The notes beneath the pieces were generated by a model. It saw nothing but the letters and a program-made list of their open reading frames with translations, was not told the origin of the DNA and did no database searches. Shown here one piece after another: positions 30,607 through 39,547 of a stretch of 64,000 nucleotides of DNA. This DNA is from AC-49 sp963817035 (lineage in GTDB: Bacteria > Actinomycetota > Thermoleophilia > Solirubrobacterales > Solirubrobacteraceae): the NCBI GenBank assembly GCA_963817035.1, contig CAWFMM010000004.1:1302001-1366000 (forward strand), in the 5' to 3' direction. Every line of letters begins with the position of its first letter. Positions within the stretch are counted from its first letter, which is position 1. A program made the translations under genes and the position numbers.

Positions 30607-32916
30607 TTGAGTTCGTCGCCTGTCGCACATCTTCACGTCCATTCCGAGTACTCGCTGCTCGACGGCGCCTGTCAGATCGAAGCCCTCGTCAAGCGAGCGG
30701 CCGAGTTCGACCAGCCCGCGCTCGGGCTGACCGACCACGGCGTGATGAACGGCGCGGTCGAGCTCTACAGCGCGGCCAAGAAGCACGGGATCAAGCCGAT
30801 CGTCGGCTGCGAGATCTACCTCGTCGACGATCACGCCGAGCAGCGAGACAAATCCCACCCAGCCCCGCGCATCGAGCGCAACCATCTGACGCTGCTGGCC
30901 TCGAGCGACGAGGGCTACCGCAACCTCGTGCGCCTCAGCTCGCGCGGCTTCCTCGAGGGCCTCCAGCGCGGCAAGCCGACGCTCGACCTCGCCCAGCTCG
31001 CCGAGCACGGCGAGGGGATCATCGCGCTGACCGGGTGCCTGGCCTCGCGCTTCTGCTCGCGCCTCGTCACCGATCAGCCCGGCGAGGCGCGCGCCCATAT
31101 TGACGAGTTGATGGGCGCGATCGGAGCCGACAACGTGTACTTCGAGGTCCAGAAGAACGGGATCGCCGATCAGGACAAGGCCAACGAGGGCATCGTGCGG
31201 ATCGCCCGCGAGCTCGGCCGCCCGCTCGTCGCGACCGGCGACGTGCACTACCTGCGTCGCGAGGACTACCGCTTCCACGATGCGCTGTTGTGCGTTCAGA
31301 CCAAGTCGATGATCTCCGACGTCAAGCGCATGCGCTTCGACACGAACGAGTTCTACCTGCGCTCCAACGAGGAGATGGCGACCTCGTTCGCCGAGTGGCC
31401 CGAGGCGCTCGAGACGACGCTCGAGATCGCCGAGCGCTGCGAGGTCGAGATCGAGCTCGGGAAGATGCTGATCCCGAGCTACCCGACGCCCGACGGCAGC
31501 GACGAGCGCGCCTACCTGCGCGAGCGCGTGCTTGAGGGCCTGAGTCATCGCTACGGGAACCCGCCGCCGGCCGAGGCCGTCGAGCGCATGGAGATGGAGC
31601 TCGGCGTCATCGACCGCATGGGCTTCAACGCCTACTTCCTGATCGTGTGGGACTTCATCAAGTACGCCAAGGAGAACGGCGTCGCCGTCGGCCCCGGGCG
31701 CGGCAGCGCGGCAGGCTCACTGGTCGCCTACTGCCTCAGCATCACCGACGTCGATCCGCTGGCCTACGACCTGCTGTTCGAGCGTTTCCTCAACCCCGAG
31801 CGGGTGTCGATGCCCGATATCGACATCGACTTCTCGGTCCGCGGCCGCGAGCGCGTGATGCGCTACGTGACCGAGAAGTACGGCCGCGAGTCAGTCGCGC
31901 AGATCGTCACCTTCGGCAAGATGTTCCCGCGCGCGGCCACGCGCGATGCCGCGCGCGTCCTCGGCCACGATTACGGCGCCGGCGACCGCCTGGCCAAGCT
32001 GATCCCCGACCCGATCATGGGCCGCTCGCCGAGCTTCGAGGACTGCCTGAAGGAAGGCCAGGAGCTGCGCCAGGCCTACGACACCGATCCGGTGGCCAAG
32101 GAGATCGTCGACGTCGCCCAGGGTCTCGAGGGAATCGTCCGCAATGCGTCGATCCACGCCGCGGCCGTCGTCATCGCCGATCGCCCGCTGATCGACATCG
32201 TCCCGCTGCAGCTCGCCGACGCCAACCAGGTCGACGAGAACGGCGACAAGGTCTACCGCACCGTCACGCAGTTCTCGATGAAGCCGGTCGAGCAGCTCGG
32301 CCTGCTGAAGATGGACTTCCTGGGCCTGCGCAACCTCGACGTGATCGAGGACGCGCTGGACATCATCGAACGCTCGAGCGGCACCCGCCCAGACATGACG
32401 ACCTTGCCGCTCGACGACGTGAAGACCTACGAGATGATGGCCCGCGGCGACTCGGTCGGCGTCTTCCAGTTCGAGTCCGAGGGGATGCGTGAGGCGCTCA
32501 AGAAGGTGCGCCCGACCGAGTTCGACGACCTCGTCGCGCTCAACGCGCTGTACCGGCCCGGCGCGATGGATCAGATCCCGACCTACGCCAACGGTAAGCG
32601 CAATCCCGACCTGATCCGCGTGCCCGATCCGCGCCTGGAGTCGATCATCGGCTCGACGAAGGGCGTGATCCTCTACCAGGAGCAGGCGATGCAGATCGCC
32701 AAGGAGCTCGGCGGCTTCAGCGGGGCCAAGGCCGACGACCTGCGCAAGGCGATCGGCAAGAAGAACCGCGCCGCGATGGCCGAGCTCAAGCCCGAGTTCT
32801 TCGCCGGCTGCGAGGCGTCGGGGACGAGCCACTCGGTCACCGAGTGGCTATGGCTGACTAATGAAAGATCGGCCGACTATAGTTTAACAAGAGCCACGCC
32901 GCCTGTTACGCCCTGA
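30607..32916 (+). CDS. dnaE: DNA polymerase III alpha subunit, N-terminal and catalytic part (frameshifted gene)
   Basis: A TTG start at 30607; a -10 TATCCT lies at 30591-30596. The PHP domain ('HLHVHSEYSLLDGACQ', 'GLTDHGVMNGAVE') is followed by the polymerase core 'GVAVGPGRGSAAGSLVAYCL' and 'MPDIDIDFSVRGRERVM', with catalytic D404 and D406. The reading is intact to residue 759 ('NERSADYS') and then leaves frame, ending after about 11 unrelated residues at 32916. The continuation 'FNKSHAACYALIAY' is in the -1 frame from 32883. The joined product would be about 1190 residues, normal for DnaE1. The break is either a sequence error, a true lesion or a recoding event. Confidence 0.93.
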   Translation: MSSSPVAHLHVHSEYSLLDGACQIEALVKRAAEFDQPALGLTDHGVMNGAVELYSAAKKHGIKPIVGCEIYLVDDHAEQRDKSHPAPRIERNHLTLLASSDEGYRNLVRLSSRGFLEGLQRGKPTLDLAQLAEHGEGIIALTGCLASRFCSRLVTDQPGEARAHIDELMGAIGADNVYFEVQKNGIADQDKANEGIVRIARELGRPLVATGDVHYLRREDYRFHDALLCVQTKSMISDVKRMRFDTNEFYLRSNEEMATSFAEWPEALETTLEIAERCEVEIELGKMLIPSYPTPDGSDERAYLRERVLEGLSHRYGNPPPAEAVERMEMELGVIDRMGFNAYFLIVWDFIKYAKENGVAVGPGRGSAAGSLVAYCLSITDVDPLAYDLLFERFLNPERVSMPDIDIDFSVRGRERVMRYVTEKYGRESVAQIVTFGKMFPRAATRDAARVLGHDYGAGDRLAKLIPDPIMGRSPSFEDCLKEGQELRQAYDTDPVAKEIVDVAQGLEGIVRNASIHAAAVVIADRPLIDIVPLQLADANQVDENGDKVYRTVTQFSMKPVEQLGLLKMDFLGLRNLDVIEDALDIIERSSGTRPDMTTLPLDDVKTYEMMARGDSVGVFQFESEGMREALKKVRPTEFDDLVALNALYRPGAMDQIPTYANGKRNPDLIRVPDPRLESIIGSTKGVILYQEQAMQIAKELGGFSGAKADDLRKAIGKKNRAAMAELKPEFFAGCEASGTSHSVTEWLWLTNERSADYSLTRATPPVTP

Positions 32917-34175
32917 TCGCGTACCGCACCGCGTGGCTCAAGGCCAACCACACGGCCGAGTACATGGCGGCGCTGATCTCGTCGGTGATGTCGACCAAGG
33001 ACAAGGTCCCGTTCTTCGTTGCGCGCTGTGAGGAGATGGGGATCGAGATCCTGCCGCCCGACGTGAACCTCTCCGACCACGAGTTCATCGTCGTCGAGGG
33101 CAACATCCGCTTCGGCCTCGACGCGGTCAAGGGCGTCGGCTACGCGGCGGTCGAGGCGATCAAGGAGGCCCGCGACGGCGGCGGCCCGTTCAGCTCGCTA
33201 TGGGACTTTTGTGCGCGCGTCGACCCGCGGGCGGTCAACAAGAAGGCGATCGAGGCGCTGATCAAGTGCGGCGCGTTCGGCTCGACCGGCGCGACGCGTA
33301 AGGGCATGCTCCAGGTTCTCGAGCAGGCACAGGGGGCCGGCCAGAAGGCCCAGCTCGACGCGCAGATCGGCCAGGGCTCGATCTTCGACCTCGACCCGGC
33401 GCCGAGCGCCGGACCCGCCACCAGCGCGTTCGTCGTCAGCCACCCGCCGATCCCCCACCAGGAGTTCGACCGCTCCGAATTGCTCGCGGTCGAGAAGGAA
33501 GCGATCGGCCTGTTCATCTCCGCGCACCCGCTCAAGGAGGTGCGCGAGGCGCTGCGCGCGGCGGTCGACGCTCCGCTCGCCGCGCTCGAGGGCTACAAGG
33601 ACGGCGACTGGGTGACCGCAGGCGGCATCATCACGCAGGCCAAGAAGATCCGCACCAAGAAGGGCGACCCGATGATGTTCGCCACGCTCGACGATCTCGA
33701 GGGATCGGTTGAGATCCTCGTCTTCGGCAAGGCGCTGGCCGAGTACGAGGGCGCCCTGGGCGTGGACGAGGTCGTGCTCGTCCGCGGTCGCGTGGATCAC
33801 AAGGAGGCGGGCAAGACGTCGCTCGTGGCCCAGGAGGTAAAGCCGTTTCGGCCGACCGAGGCCGAGGTGCAGACGGCGCGCGAGTCCGCGCGCGAGGCGT
33901 CGGAGCTCGAGGCCCTTGGGCCGCTGCCGCTGACCGTGCGACTCGACGCCACGGTCCATGCGGCGTCGATCATCGACGACCTCAAGCACGTCTTCGAGAA
34001 CTTCCCCGGCGAGAGCGAGGTCGTGCTCGACGTCTCCACCTCCGCCGGTGCGCGGTCGCTGCGCCTCGGCGACGACTACCGCGTCGCCTCGACACCGTCG
34101 CTGCGCATCGAGCTCGCCCGAATCCTCGGCCCCGCGGCGTTCGCGACTGAGCCGGTCGCCACCACGATCGCGTAG
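32883..34175 (+). CDS. dnaE: DNA polymerase III alpha subunit, C-terminal part (frameshifted gene)
   Basis: This frame carries on exactly where the first part stops: 'FNKSHAACYALIAYRTAWLK' (rest of the fingers), 'EYMAALISSVMSTKDKVPFFV', 'FGLDAVKGVGYAAVEAI' (the helix-hairpin-helix region), then the OB-fold ('DGDWVTAGGIITQAKKIRTK', 'GSVEILVFGKAL') and the C-terminal tau-binding region. It has no independent start before the ATG at 32964, which would omit essential finger residues, so it is not a separate gene. About 430 residues in this frame. Confidence 0.92.
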   Translation, partial: FNKSHAACYALIAYRTAWLKANHTAEYMAALISSVMSTKDKVPFFVARCEEMGIEILPPDVNLSDHEFIVVEGNIRFGLDAVKGVGYAAVEAIKEARDGGGPFSSLWDFCARVDPRAVNKKAIEALIKCGAFGSTGATRKGMLQVLEQAQGAGQKAQLDAQIGQGSIFDLDPAPSAGPATSAFVVSHPPIPHQEFDRSELLAVEKEAIGLFISAHPLKEVREALRAAVDAPLAALEGYKDGDWVTAGGIITQAKKIRTKKGDPMMFATLDDLEGSVEILVFGKALAEYEGALGVDEVVLVRGRVDHKEAGKTSLVAQEVKPFRPTEAEVQTARESAREASELEALGPLPLTVRLDATVHAASIIDDLKHVFENFPGESEVVLDVSTSAGARSLRLGDDYRVASTPSLRIELARILGPAAFATEPVATTIA

Positions 34176-34243
34176 GTCATCCGTCCACGATGGCGCGGTT
34201 GTACCTCAGGTAGGCCGAGCCCCGGACGACTAGCGGGACGACG

Positions 34244-37243
34244 ATGGTGTCCCGTCCCTCTTTTCGCATCCTCCCGTTCCTGGTCGCTCTCGCGGCCTGC
34301 TTCAGCCTGCCGAGCACTGCGCTGGCGGCCAACCACGCACCGGTCTGCACGCCGTTCCTGCAGTCGGTGGCGCCGTTCCCCAGCGATCGCACCGTCTCGA
34401 TCTTCAACCCGGCGGTCACGTTCTGCACCGACCCCGACGGCGATCAGCTGAGCTACACGGTCAGCGGTGGAACCAAGGGCACGCTCGACCTTGGTCAGAT
34501 CCAGTTCGGGACCTTCCATTACGCCCCGTCGTTCGGGTCGACCGGTGACGATGTCCTGACCCTCGTCGCGCACGACTCCTCCGGTGGCAACTCGGTTCCG
34601 GTGAGCATCACGATGCGGATCACGACCGCCAACCAGGCGCCGGTCTGCCTCGACGATCCCCAGGTCTACCCGGTGGCCAAGAACCACTCCAAGCAGCTCG
34701 TCGGTCATTGCTACGACCCCGACGCGCTCGACAACGACGGCGCTCACGTGCCGCTGTACAACCCGCTTCCGCCGGACCACGGCGTCGCCTCACCGGCCCC
34801 GTTCGGCTTCAACTACAGCCCGGTACACGACTACCTGGGCCAGGACATCATCCACTACACGATGACCGACGCCGAGGGCGCGACCTCGGCCGGTGCGGGC
34901 TCGACGATCGTCAACGTCACGGCGGCCGGCATCCCGGTCTGCCAGCCCGGCGCGACGATCTCCCAGCGGATGGACAAGACGATCGTCGGACAGCTCGTGT
35001 GCACCGACGACATCGGCACGCCGGCCTCGGGACTCGCCTGGTCGGTCGTCACGCCGCCGCAGCACGCCGACGTGTTTCACATCAACAACGACGGCACGTT
35101 CACCTTCACGCCGACCGCCGGCTTCCAGGGCACCGACACGTTCAGCTACACGGCCACGAACTTCGCCGGCGCGAGCGACCCGCCGACCGCGCAGTCGGTC
35201 CAGTTCTCCGCGGGCTTCAACTCCGCCCCGTCGTGCACGAACATCAACGACACACCGATCTTCGACCATCAGAACCGCCCGCTGACGCTGCAGTACCACT
35301 GCTTTGACTCGCAGGCCGACCCGATCACGCTCGCGGTCACCACCCAGGGCCTCCACGGCACCCTGTCGGCGCCGGTGCAGAGCCCGACCGACCCGACGCT
35401 CTACACGGCCACGTACACCCCGACCAACGGCTACTCAGGCGCGGACAGCGTCTCGGTGACCCCGCACGACGATCAGGCGACCAACAACACCGGATCGCCG
35501 GTCAACGCCGACCTGACCGTCATCACCGACGCCGCCGAGCAGGCGCCGGCGTGCGTGCCCGGGACGATCACCGTCCACAACGACAACACGGCCGGAGCGA
35601 TCTTCTCCCCGGCATGCTCCGACGCCGAGCACGACGTGGTCATCTCGTCGCTGACCACCAACCCGCTGCACACCGGGCCACCGGCCAGCGGCACGATCAC
35701 CGGCCCGGACGCCAACGGCGTGTTCAGCTACGTGCCCAACCCGGCCTACGTCGGATCGGACACGTTCGTCGTCCACGCCACCGACACGATCAAGACGACG
35801 GACATCGCCGTCACCGTCACCGTGCTGCCGCCCAACCACGCCCCGGTCTGTCCCGACCTGTCACTGCTCGCCGATCACACCGCGCCGACCATCTTCCCAC
35901 TGCTCGCGCAGTGCACCGACCAGGACACCGGCGACACGCTCACCGCGGTCCTCGACACCGCCACGACGCAGGGCACGCTGTCCGCCGTCAGCCCGACCGG
36001 GCGCGTGACCTACAAGCCGACCGTCGGCTTCGCGGGCGGCATCGACAGCTTCAGCTATCACGTCTTCGACACCTCGGGCGCGGTCTCGGGCACGCAGACG
36101 GCCACGGTCCATGTCGACCGTGTCCCGACCTGCACGAGCCCCGTGCCGTCGCCGGCCGCCGTCGCGCACAACAAGACGCTGAACATCACCCCGTGCGTCG
36201 ATGCCGACGGTGACGCGATGACCTACGCCAGCGACAGCGACCCCAGCCACGGCGTCCTGTCGAGCAGCAACGGGCATCTCATCTACACGCCGACGATCGG
36301 GTATTCCGGAGCCGACAGCTTCCAAGTCCACGCCGACGACGGCCGCGGTGGCCTCAGCGACCCGCTCGACGTCGCGGTCACCGTCGCGGCTGACGGCGCG
36401 CCGAGCTGCACGCCGCGCAGCTACACGCTGGCCTTCGGCGCCAGCCAGGTCGCGACGCTGACCTGTACCGACCCCGATGGCGACGTCGTCACGCCGTCGG
36501 TCGTCAAGGCGCCGATCCACGGCTTCGTCGGCGCGGTCAAGAACGGCACCGTGACCTACACGCCGAACGCCGGCTATAGCGGGACCGACTCGTTCACCTT
36601 CCGTGGCACCGACAACGATCCGTCCCACGCCGCGAGCCCATCGGTCACGGTCTCGCTGACCGTCGGCGCCGGCCCCGCCGGCCCGCCGACGACGCCGACG
36701 CCGCCGCCGGCCACGACCACGACGACCCCCAAGACGACGCCGATCGATCCCGGGCAGGGCCACCACATCACGACGCTGCTCGAGATCGCCTCGAAGATCC
36801 TCGGCCACCCGGCCGCCCAGGTCGACGTCGGCTTCGGCAAGTCGGTCCCGGCCTTCGTCGTCAAGGGCGTTGGCAGCACGCTGAAGGTAAGCGGCAAGTC
36901 CTCCACCTTCCTGGTCTACTTCTGCAACTGCTCGATGACCGTCAACCAGGTCCTCACCGGTGGCGGCAGCCTGCACACCGCGGCGGCCAAGAGGGGCACG
37001 ACCGTCAAGTCCACGCTGACCATCCCCAGCAAGCTCGAGACCGTCAAGGGCGGCATCATCAAGCTCAAGCTGACCAGCGCTCAGAGCAAGGCGATCTCCA
37101 AGGGCGCCACGATCACCCTGAAGGTCACCTTCGCCACGCCGGGCCCCAAGCCGAAGAGCAAGAAGCAGAAGCAGAAGATGCTCAAGTCCACGCGGACCTG
37201 GCACGTCAAGGCTTCGAAGGTCACCAAGTCAAAGAAGCGCTGA
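34244..37243 (+). CDS. Large secreted protein with eight Cys-marked Ig/cadherin-like repeats
   Basis: 999 residues. A signal peptide ends near residue 28 ('LPSTALAA'). Eight repeats of about 90-108 residues follow, each opening with 'xxAPVC', 'APSC', 'APAC' or 'VPTC', continuing 'CxDxDxD' and ending in a 'Y.P..GYSGADSFxxxAxD' type strand, the pattern of Big_9/VCBS-like beta sandwiches; the paired Cys could link strands. A Thr/Pro linker (about 806-835) leads to a separate C-terminal beta domain and a Lys-rich tail. This suggests a long surface fibre or adhesin bound to the wall. No LPxTG or membrane anchor is seen. Confidence 0.8.
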   Translation: MVSRPSFRILPFLVALAACFSLPSTALAANHAPVCTPFLQSVAPFPSDRTVSIFNPAVTFCTDPDGDQLSYTVSGGTKGTLDLGQIQFGTFHYAPSFGSTGDDVLTLVAHDSSGGNSVPVSITMRITTANQAPVCLDDPQVYPVAKNHSKQLVGHCYDPDALDNDGAHVPLYNPLPPDHGVASPAPFGFNYSPVHDYLGQDIIHYTMTDAEGATSAGAGSTIVNVTAAGIPVCQPGATISQRMDKTIVGQLVCTDDIGTPASGLAWSVVTPPQHADVFHINNDGTFTFTPTAGFQGTDTFSYTATNFAGASDPPTAQSVQFSAGFNSAPSCTNINDTPIFDHQNRPLTLQYHCFDSQADPITLAVTTQGLHGTLSAPVQSPTDPTLYTATYTPTNGYSGADSVSVTPHDDQATNNTGSPVNADLTVITDAAEQAPACVPGTITVHNDNTAGAIFSPACSDAEHDVVISSLTTNPLHTGPPASGTITGPDANGVFSYVPNPAYVGSDTFVVHATDTIKTTDIAVTVTVLPPNHAPVCPDLSLLADHTAPTIFPLLAQCTDQDTGDTLTAVLDTATTQGTLSAVSPTGRVTYKPTVGFAGGIDSFSYHVFDTSGAVSGTQTATVHVDRVPTCTSPVPSPAAVAHNKTLNITPCVDADGDAMTYASDSDPSHGVLSSSNGHLIYTPTIGYSGADSFQVHADDGRGGLSDPLDVAVTVAADGAPSCTPRSYTLAFGASQVATLTCTDPDGDVVTPSVVKAPIHGFVGAVKNGTVTYTPNAGYSGTDSFTFRGTDNDPSHAASPSVTVSLTVGAGPAGPPTTPTPPPATTTTTPKTTPIDPGQGHHITTLLEIASKILGHPAAQVDVGFGKSVPAFVVKGVGSTLKVSGKSSTFLVYFCNCSMTVNQVLTGGGSLHTAAAKRGTTVKSTLTIPSKLETVKGGIIKLKLTSAQSKAISKGATITLKVTFATPGPKPKSKKQKQKMLKSTRTWHVKASKVTKSKKR

Positions 37244-37247
37244 GTCT

Positions 37248-38111
37248 CTACGCCGCGCGCTGGGCCAGGCCCCGCTCGCGCAGTGCCACCGCAAAGGCGA
37301 TCTCCTGCGCGCCCGCTCCGCTGCGGTTCTCGCCCGGCGTCTCCAGGACGCACGGCAGCCCCTCGAAGCGTGGCTCGGACAGGAACGCCGCGCAACCGGC
37401 CTCGCCGAGCTCGCCGTCACCGACGTTGGCGTGGCGGTCGCGATTGGACCCCAGCGGCGTCTGGGAGTCGTTGAGGTGCAGCGATCCCAGTCGCCTCCTG
37501 CCCATCACCGACTCGCACTGGGAGAGCACCTCGTCGAGCCCTTCCGGGGTGCGGATGTCGTAGCCGCTGGCCAGCAGGTGACAGGAGTCCAGGCACAGCC
37601 CGAGACGCGTGCCGCCGCCCGCGGCCTCGATCAGCGCCCCGAGCTCGTCGAACGAACGCCCGAGCGTGCCACCGGCGCCCGCGGTGTTCTCGAGGTGAAG
37701 GGGGCAGTTGGCGCTGTCGGCAAGGGCCTCGGCTATGACCTCGCCGGCACGGGCGATCGCCGGGGCGACAGCACCGCTCAGAGCACTTCCGGGGTGCAGG
37801 ACCACCGCATGGGCGCCCAGCGCCGCGCCCGCGTTCAGCGACGCCGTGAGCGACCGCAGCGACTTCGCGCGGATCTCGGGATCCTCGGAGGCGCAGTTGA
37901 GCAGGTAGACCGCGTGGATCAGCAGCGCGTCGACGTCGGAGTCGGCCATCGCCTCGCGGAACGCCGCGATCTCATCGGCGCTGTAGTCCCGTGGCGCCCA
38001 GGCGCGCGGGTTCTGGTTGAAGATCTGAATCGAGCGTGCGCCACGCTCGACGCCACGGGCGACGGCATTGGCCGGCCCACCGGCGGGGGAGACATGGGCG
38101 CCGATCAACAT
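37248..38111 (-). CDS. nfo: Endonuclease IV (AP endonuclease)
   Basis: 287 residues: 'MLIGAHVSPAGGPANAVARG', 'SIQIFNQNPRAWAPRDYS', 'VLHPGSAL', 'LENTAGAGGTLGRSFDEL', 'LGLCLDSCHLLASGYDI', 'LHLNDSQTPLGSNRDRHANVGDGELG'. These segments provide the three-zinc site of the Nfo barrel (His, Glu and Asp ligands all visible). It cleaves DNA at abasic sites in base-excision repair. Convergent with the repeat protein (4-base gap) and divergent from gltX with only 19 bases between the start codons. Confidence 0.96.
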   Translation of the reverse strand: MLIGAHVSPAGGPANAVARGVERGARSIQIFNQNPRAWAPRDYSADEIAAFREAMADSDVDALLIHAVYLLNCASEDPEIRAKSLRSLTASLNAGAALGAHAVVLHPGSALSGAVAPAIARAGEVIAEALADSANCPLHLENTAGAGGTLGRSFDELGALIEAAGGGTRLGLCLDSCHLLASGYDIRTPEGLDEVLSQCESVMGRRRLGSLHLNDSQTPLGSNRDRHANVGDGELGEAGCAAFLSEPRFEGLPCVLETPGENRSGAGAQEIAFAVALRERGLAQRAA

Positions 38112-38116
38112 AGTCG

Positions 38117-38123
38117 TAAGCTA
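38117..38123. promoter_or_regulatory. Overlapping bidirectional -10 boxes for nfo and gltX
   Basis: TAAGCTA holds TAAGCT on the plus strand (38117-38122, 8 bases before gltX ATG) and TAGCTT on the minus strand (38118-38123, 6 bases before nfo ATG). The boxes share five base pairs, so the two promoters should exclude each other and both transcripts would be leaderless. Confidence 0.55.
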
Positions 38124-38130
38124 ACCAGCA

Positions 38131-39501
38131 ATGACGAGCCCGTCCGCGGAGGGCAGTCCCGAGATGCGCGTCAGGTTCGCCCCCAGCCCAACCGGGGCGC
38201 TGCATATCGGCGGCGCCCGCACCGCCCTCTACAACTGGTTGATGGCCCGCCACAGCGGCGGGACGCTCGTGCTGCGCATCGAGGACACCGACCGCGAGCG
38301 CTCGACGCCTGAGAACGTCGCGCAGATCATCGACGCGCTGCGGTGGCTGCAGCTCGACTGGGACGAAGGCCCGATCTCACAGCTCTCGTGCTCACAGCGC
38401 CACCAGGAGGTGCTCAAGCAGCTGCTCGACGGCGGTCACGCCTATCGCTCCACCGCGACCGCCGACGACGTTCGCGCCTACAAGGACGAACACGGCTCCG
38501 AGCGGGGCTTCCGCGGCACCGACGAGGCCGAGGGGGCCGTTCGCCTGCGCGTCTCCGACGAGGGCGAGACCGTCGTCCACGACCTGATCCGCGGCGACAT
38601 CACGTTCGCGCACGTCCACATGGACGATCCGGTGATCGCCCGCGCCGATGGCAGCGTGCTCTACAACTTTGCCGTCGCCGTCGACGACCTCGACGCGCGC
38701 ATCACCCATGTGGTCCGCGGCGAGGATCACATCTCCAACACGCCCAAGCAGCTGCTCGTGCTCGAGGCGCTCGGCGCCCCGGCGCCGCTCTACGCTCACC
38801 TCCCGCTGCTCCACGGGCCCGACGGCAAGAAGCTCTCCAAGCGCCACGGTGCCGCCTCGGTCCAGGAGCTGCGTGAGGCCGGGTATCTGCCGGCCGCGGT
38901 GCGCAACTACCTGTCGCTGCTCGGCTGGGGGGCCGCTGACGATCAGACGATCCTGTCGACCGACGAGCTCGTCGCGCAGTTTGCGATCGAGAACGTGCAG
39001 CGCAGCGCGGCGCGCTTTGACGAGCAGAAGCTGCGCTGGCTCAACGGGCGCTACCTGCGCGAGCTGCCCGAAGCCGAGCTCGTGGCGGCGCTGGAGGCCT
39101 ACACGGGCCGCGACGGATTGGCCGAGGCGGTGGCGGTCTCGAGCGAGAAGATCCAGACGCTGGCGGATTTCTGGCCGTTGGCGGGATTCTTGTTCGACGG
39201 CCCGATCGACGATCCCCAGGCCCGCGAACAATGGCTCGACGTCGATGGCCAGGGCGCGCTGGCCCAGGCCCGCGAGGCGCTCGCGAACGTCGAGTCGTTT
39301 GACCTCGAATCGGTCGAACAGGCTCTGCGTGACGTCGTTGAGGCCCGTCGCGCCAAGCCCAAGGACGTCTTTCAACCGGTCCGGGTGGCACTCGCGGGGA
39401 CCTCCACGTCGCCCGGAATCTTTGAGTCCCTGGTCGTTCTGGGACGTGATGAGAGCCTCCGCCGGATCGATGCTGCTCTGACATTCGAACCTGCATCCTG
39501 A
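38131..39501 (+). CDS. gltX: Glutamate--tRNA ligase
   Basis: 456 residues. Class I markers: 'VRFAPSPTGALHIGGARTALYNWL' (HIGH region), 'LRIEDTDRERSTPENV' and 'DGKKLSKRHGAASV' (KMSKS-like). No four-Cys zinc cluster is seen in the stem-contact domain, as in many actinobacterial forms. The all-helical anticodon-binding half is complete. gatCAB in this window implies that this enzyme also charges tRNA-Gln with glutamate. Confidence 0.96.
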   Translation: MTSPSAEGSPEMRVRFAPSPTGALHIGGARTALYNWLMARHSGGTLVLRIEDTDRERSTPENVAQIIDALRWLQLDWDEGPISQLSCSQRHQEVLKQLLDGGHAYRSTATADDVRAYKDEHGSERGFRGTDEAEGAVRLRVSDEGETVVHDLIRGDITFAHVHMDDPVIARADGSVLYNFAVAVDDLDARITHVVRGEDHISNTPKQLLVLEALGAPAPLYAHLPLLHGPDGKKLSKRHGAASVQELREAGYLPAAVRNYLSLLGWGAADDQTILSTDELVAQFAIENVQRSAARFDEQKLRWLNGRYLRELPEAELVAALEAYTGRDGLAEAVAVSSEKIQTLADFWPLAGFLFDGPIDDPQAREQWLDVDGQGALAQAREALANVESFDLESVEQALRDVVEARRAKPKDVFQPVRVALAGTSTSPGIFESLVVLGRDESLRRIDAALTFEPAS

Positions 39502-39547
39502 AAACTCGGCTCAACCATCCGTCCACACGTGCCGATTACCCGGAGCG

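Noticed and set aside
32877..32890. Canonical programmed -1 frameshift site
   Set aside because: The bases around AGT TTA ACA do not fit an X XXY YYZ heptamer in the zero frame, and I see no clear downstream structure; kept only as one hypothesis in the finding.
32840..32916. An intein or split intein inside dnaE
   Set aside because: No intein blocks are present and the extein halves are directly adjacent; only the position and composition suggest a past element.
34331..36660. CRISPR-like regular spacing of about 300 bases
   Set aside because: The periodicity is in the encoded protein repeats, with an intact reading frame and diverged DNA.
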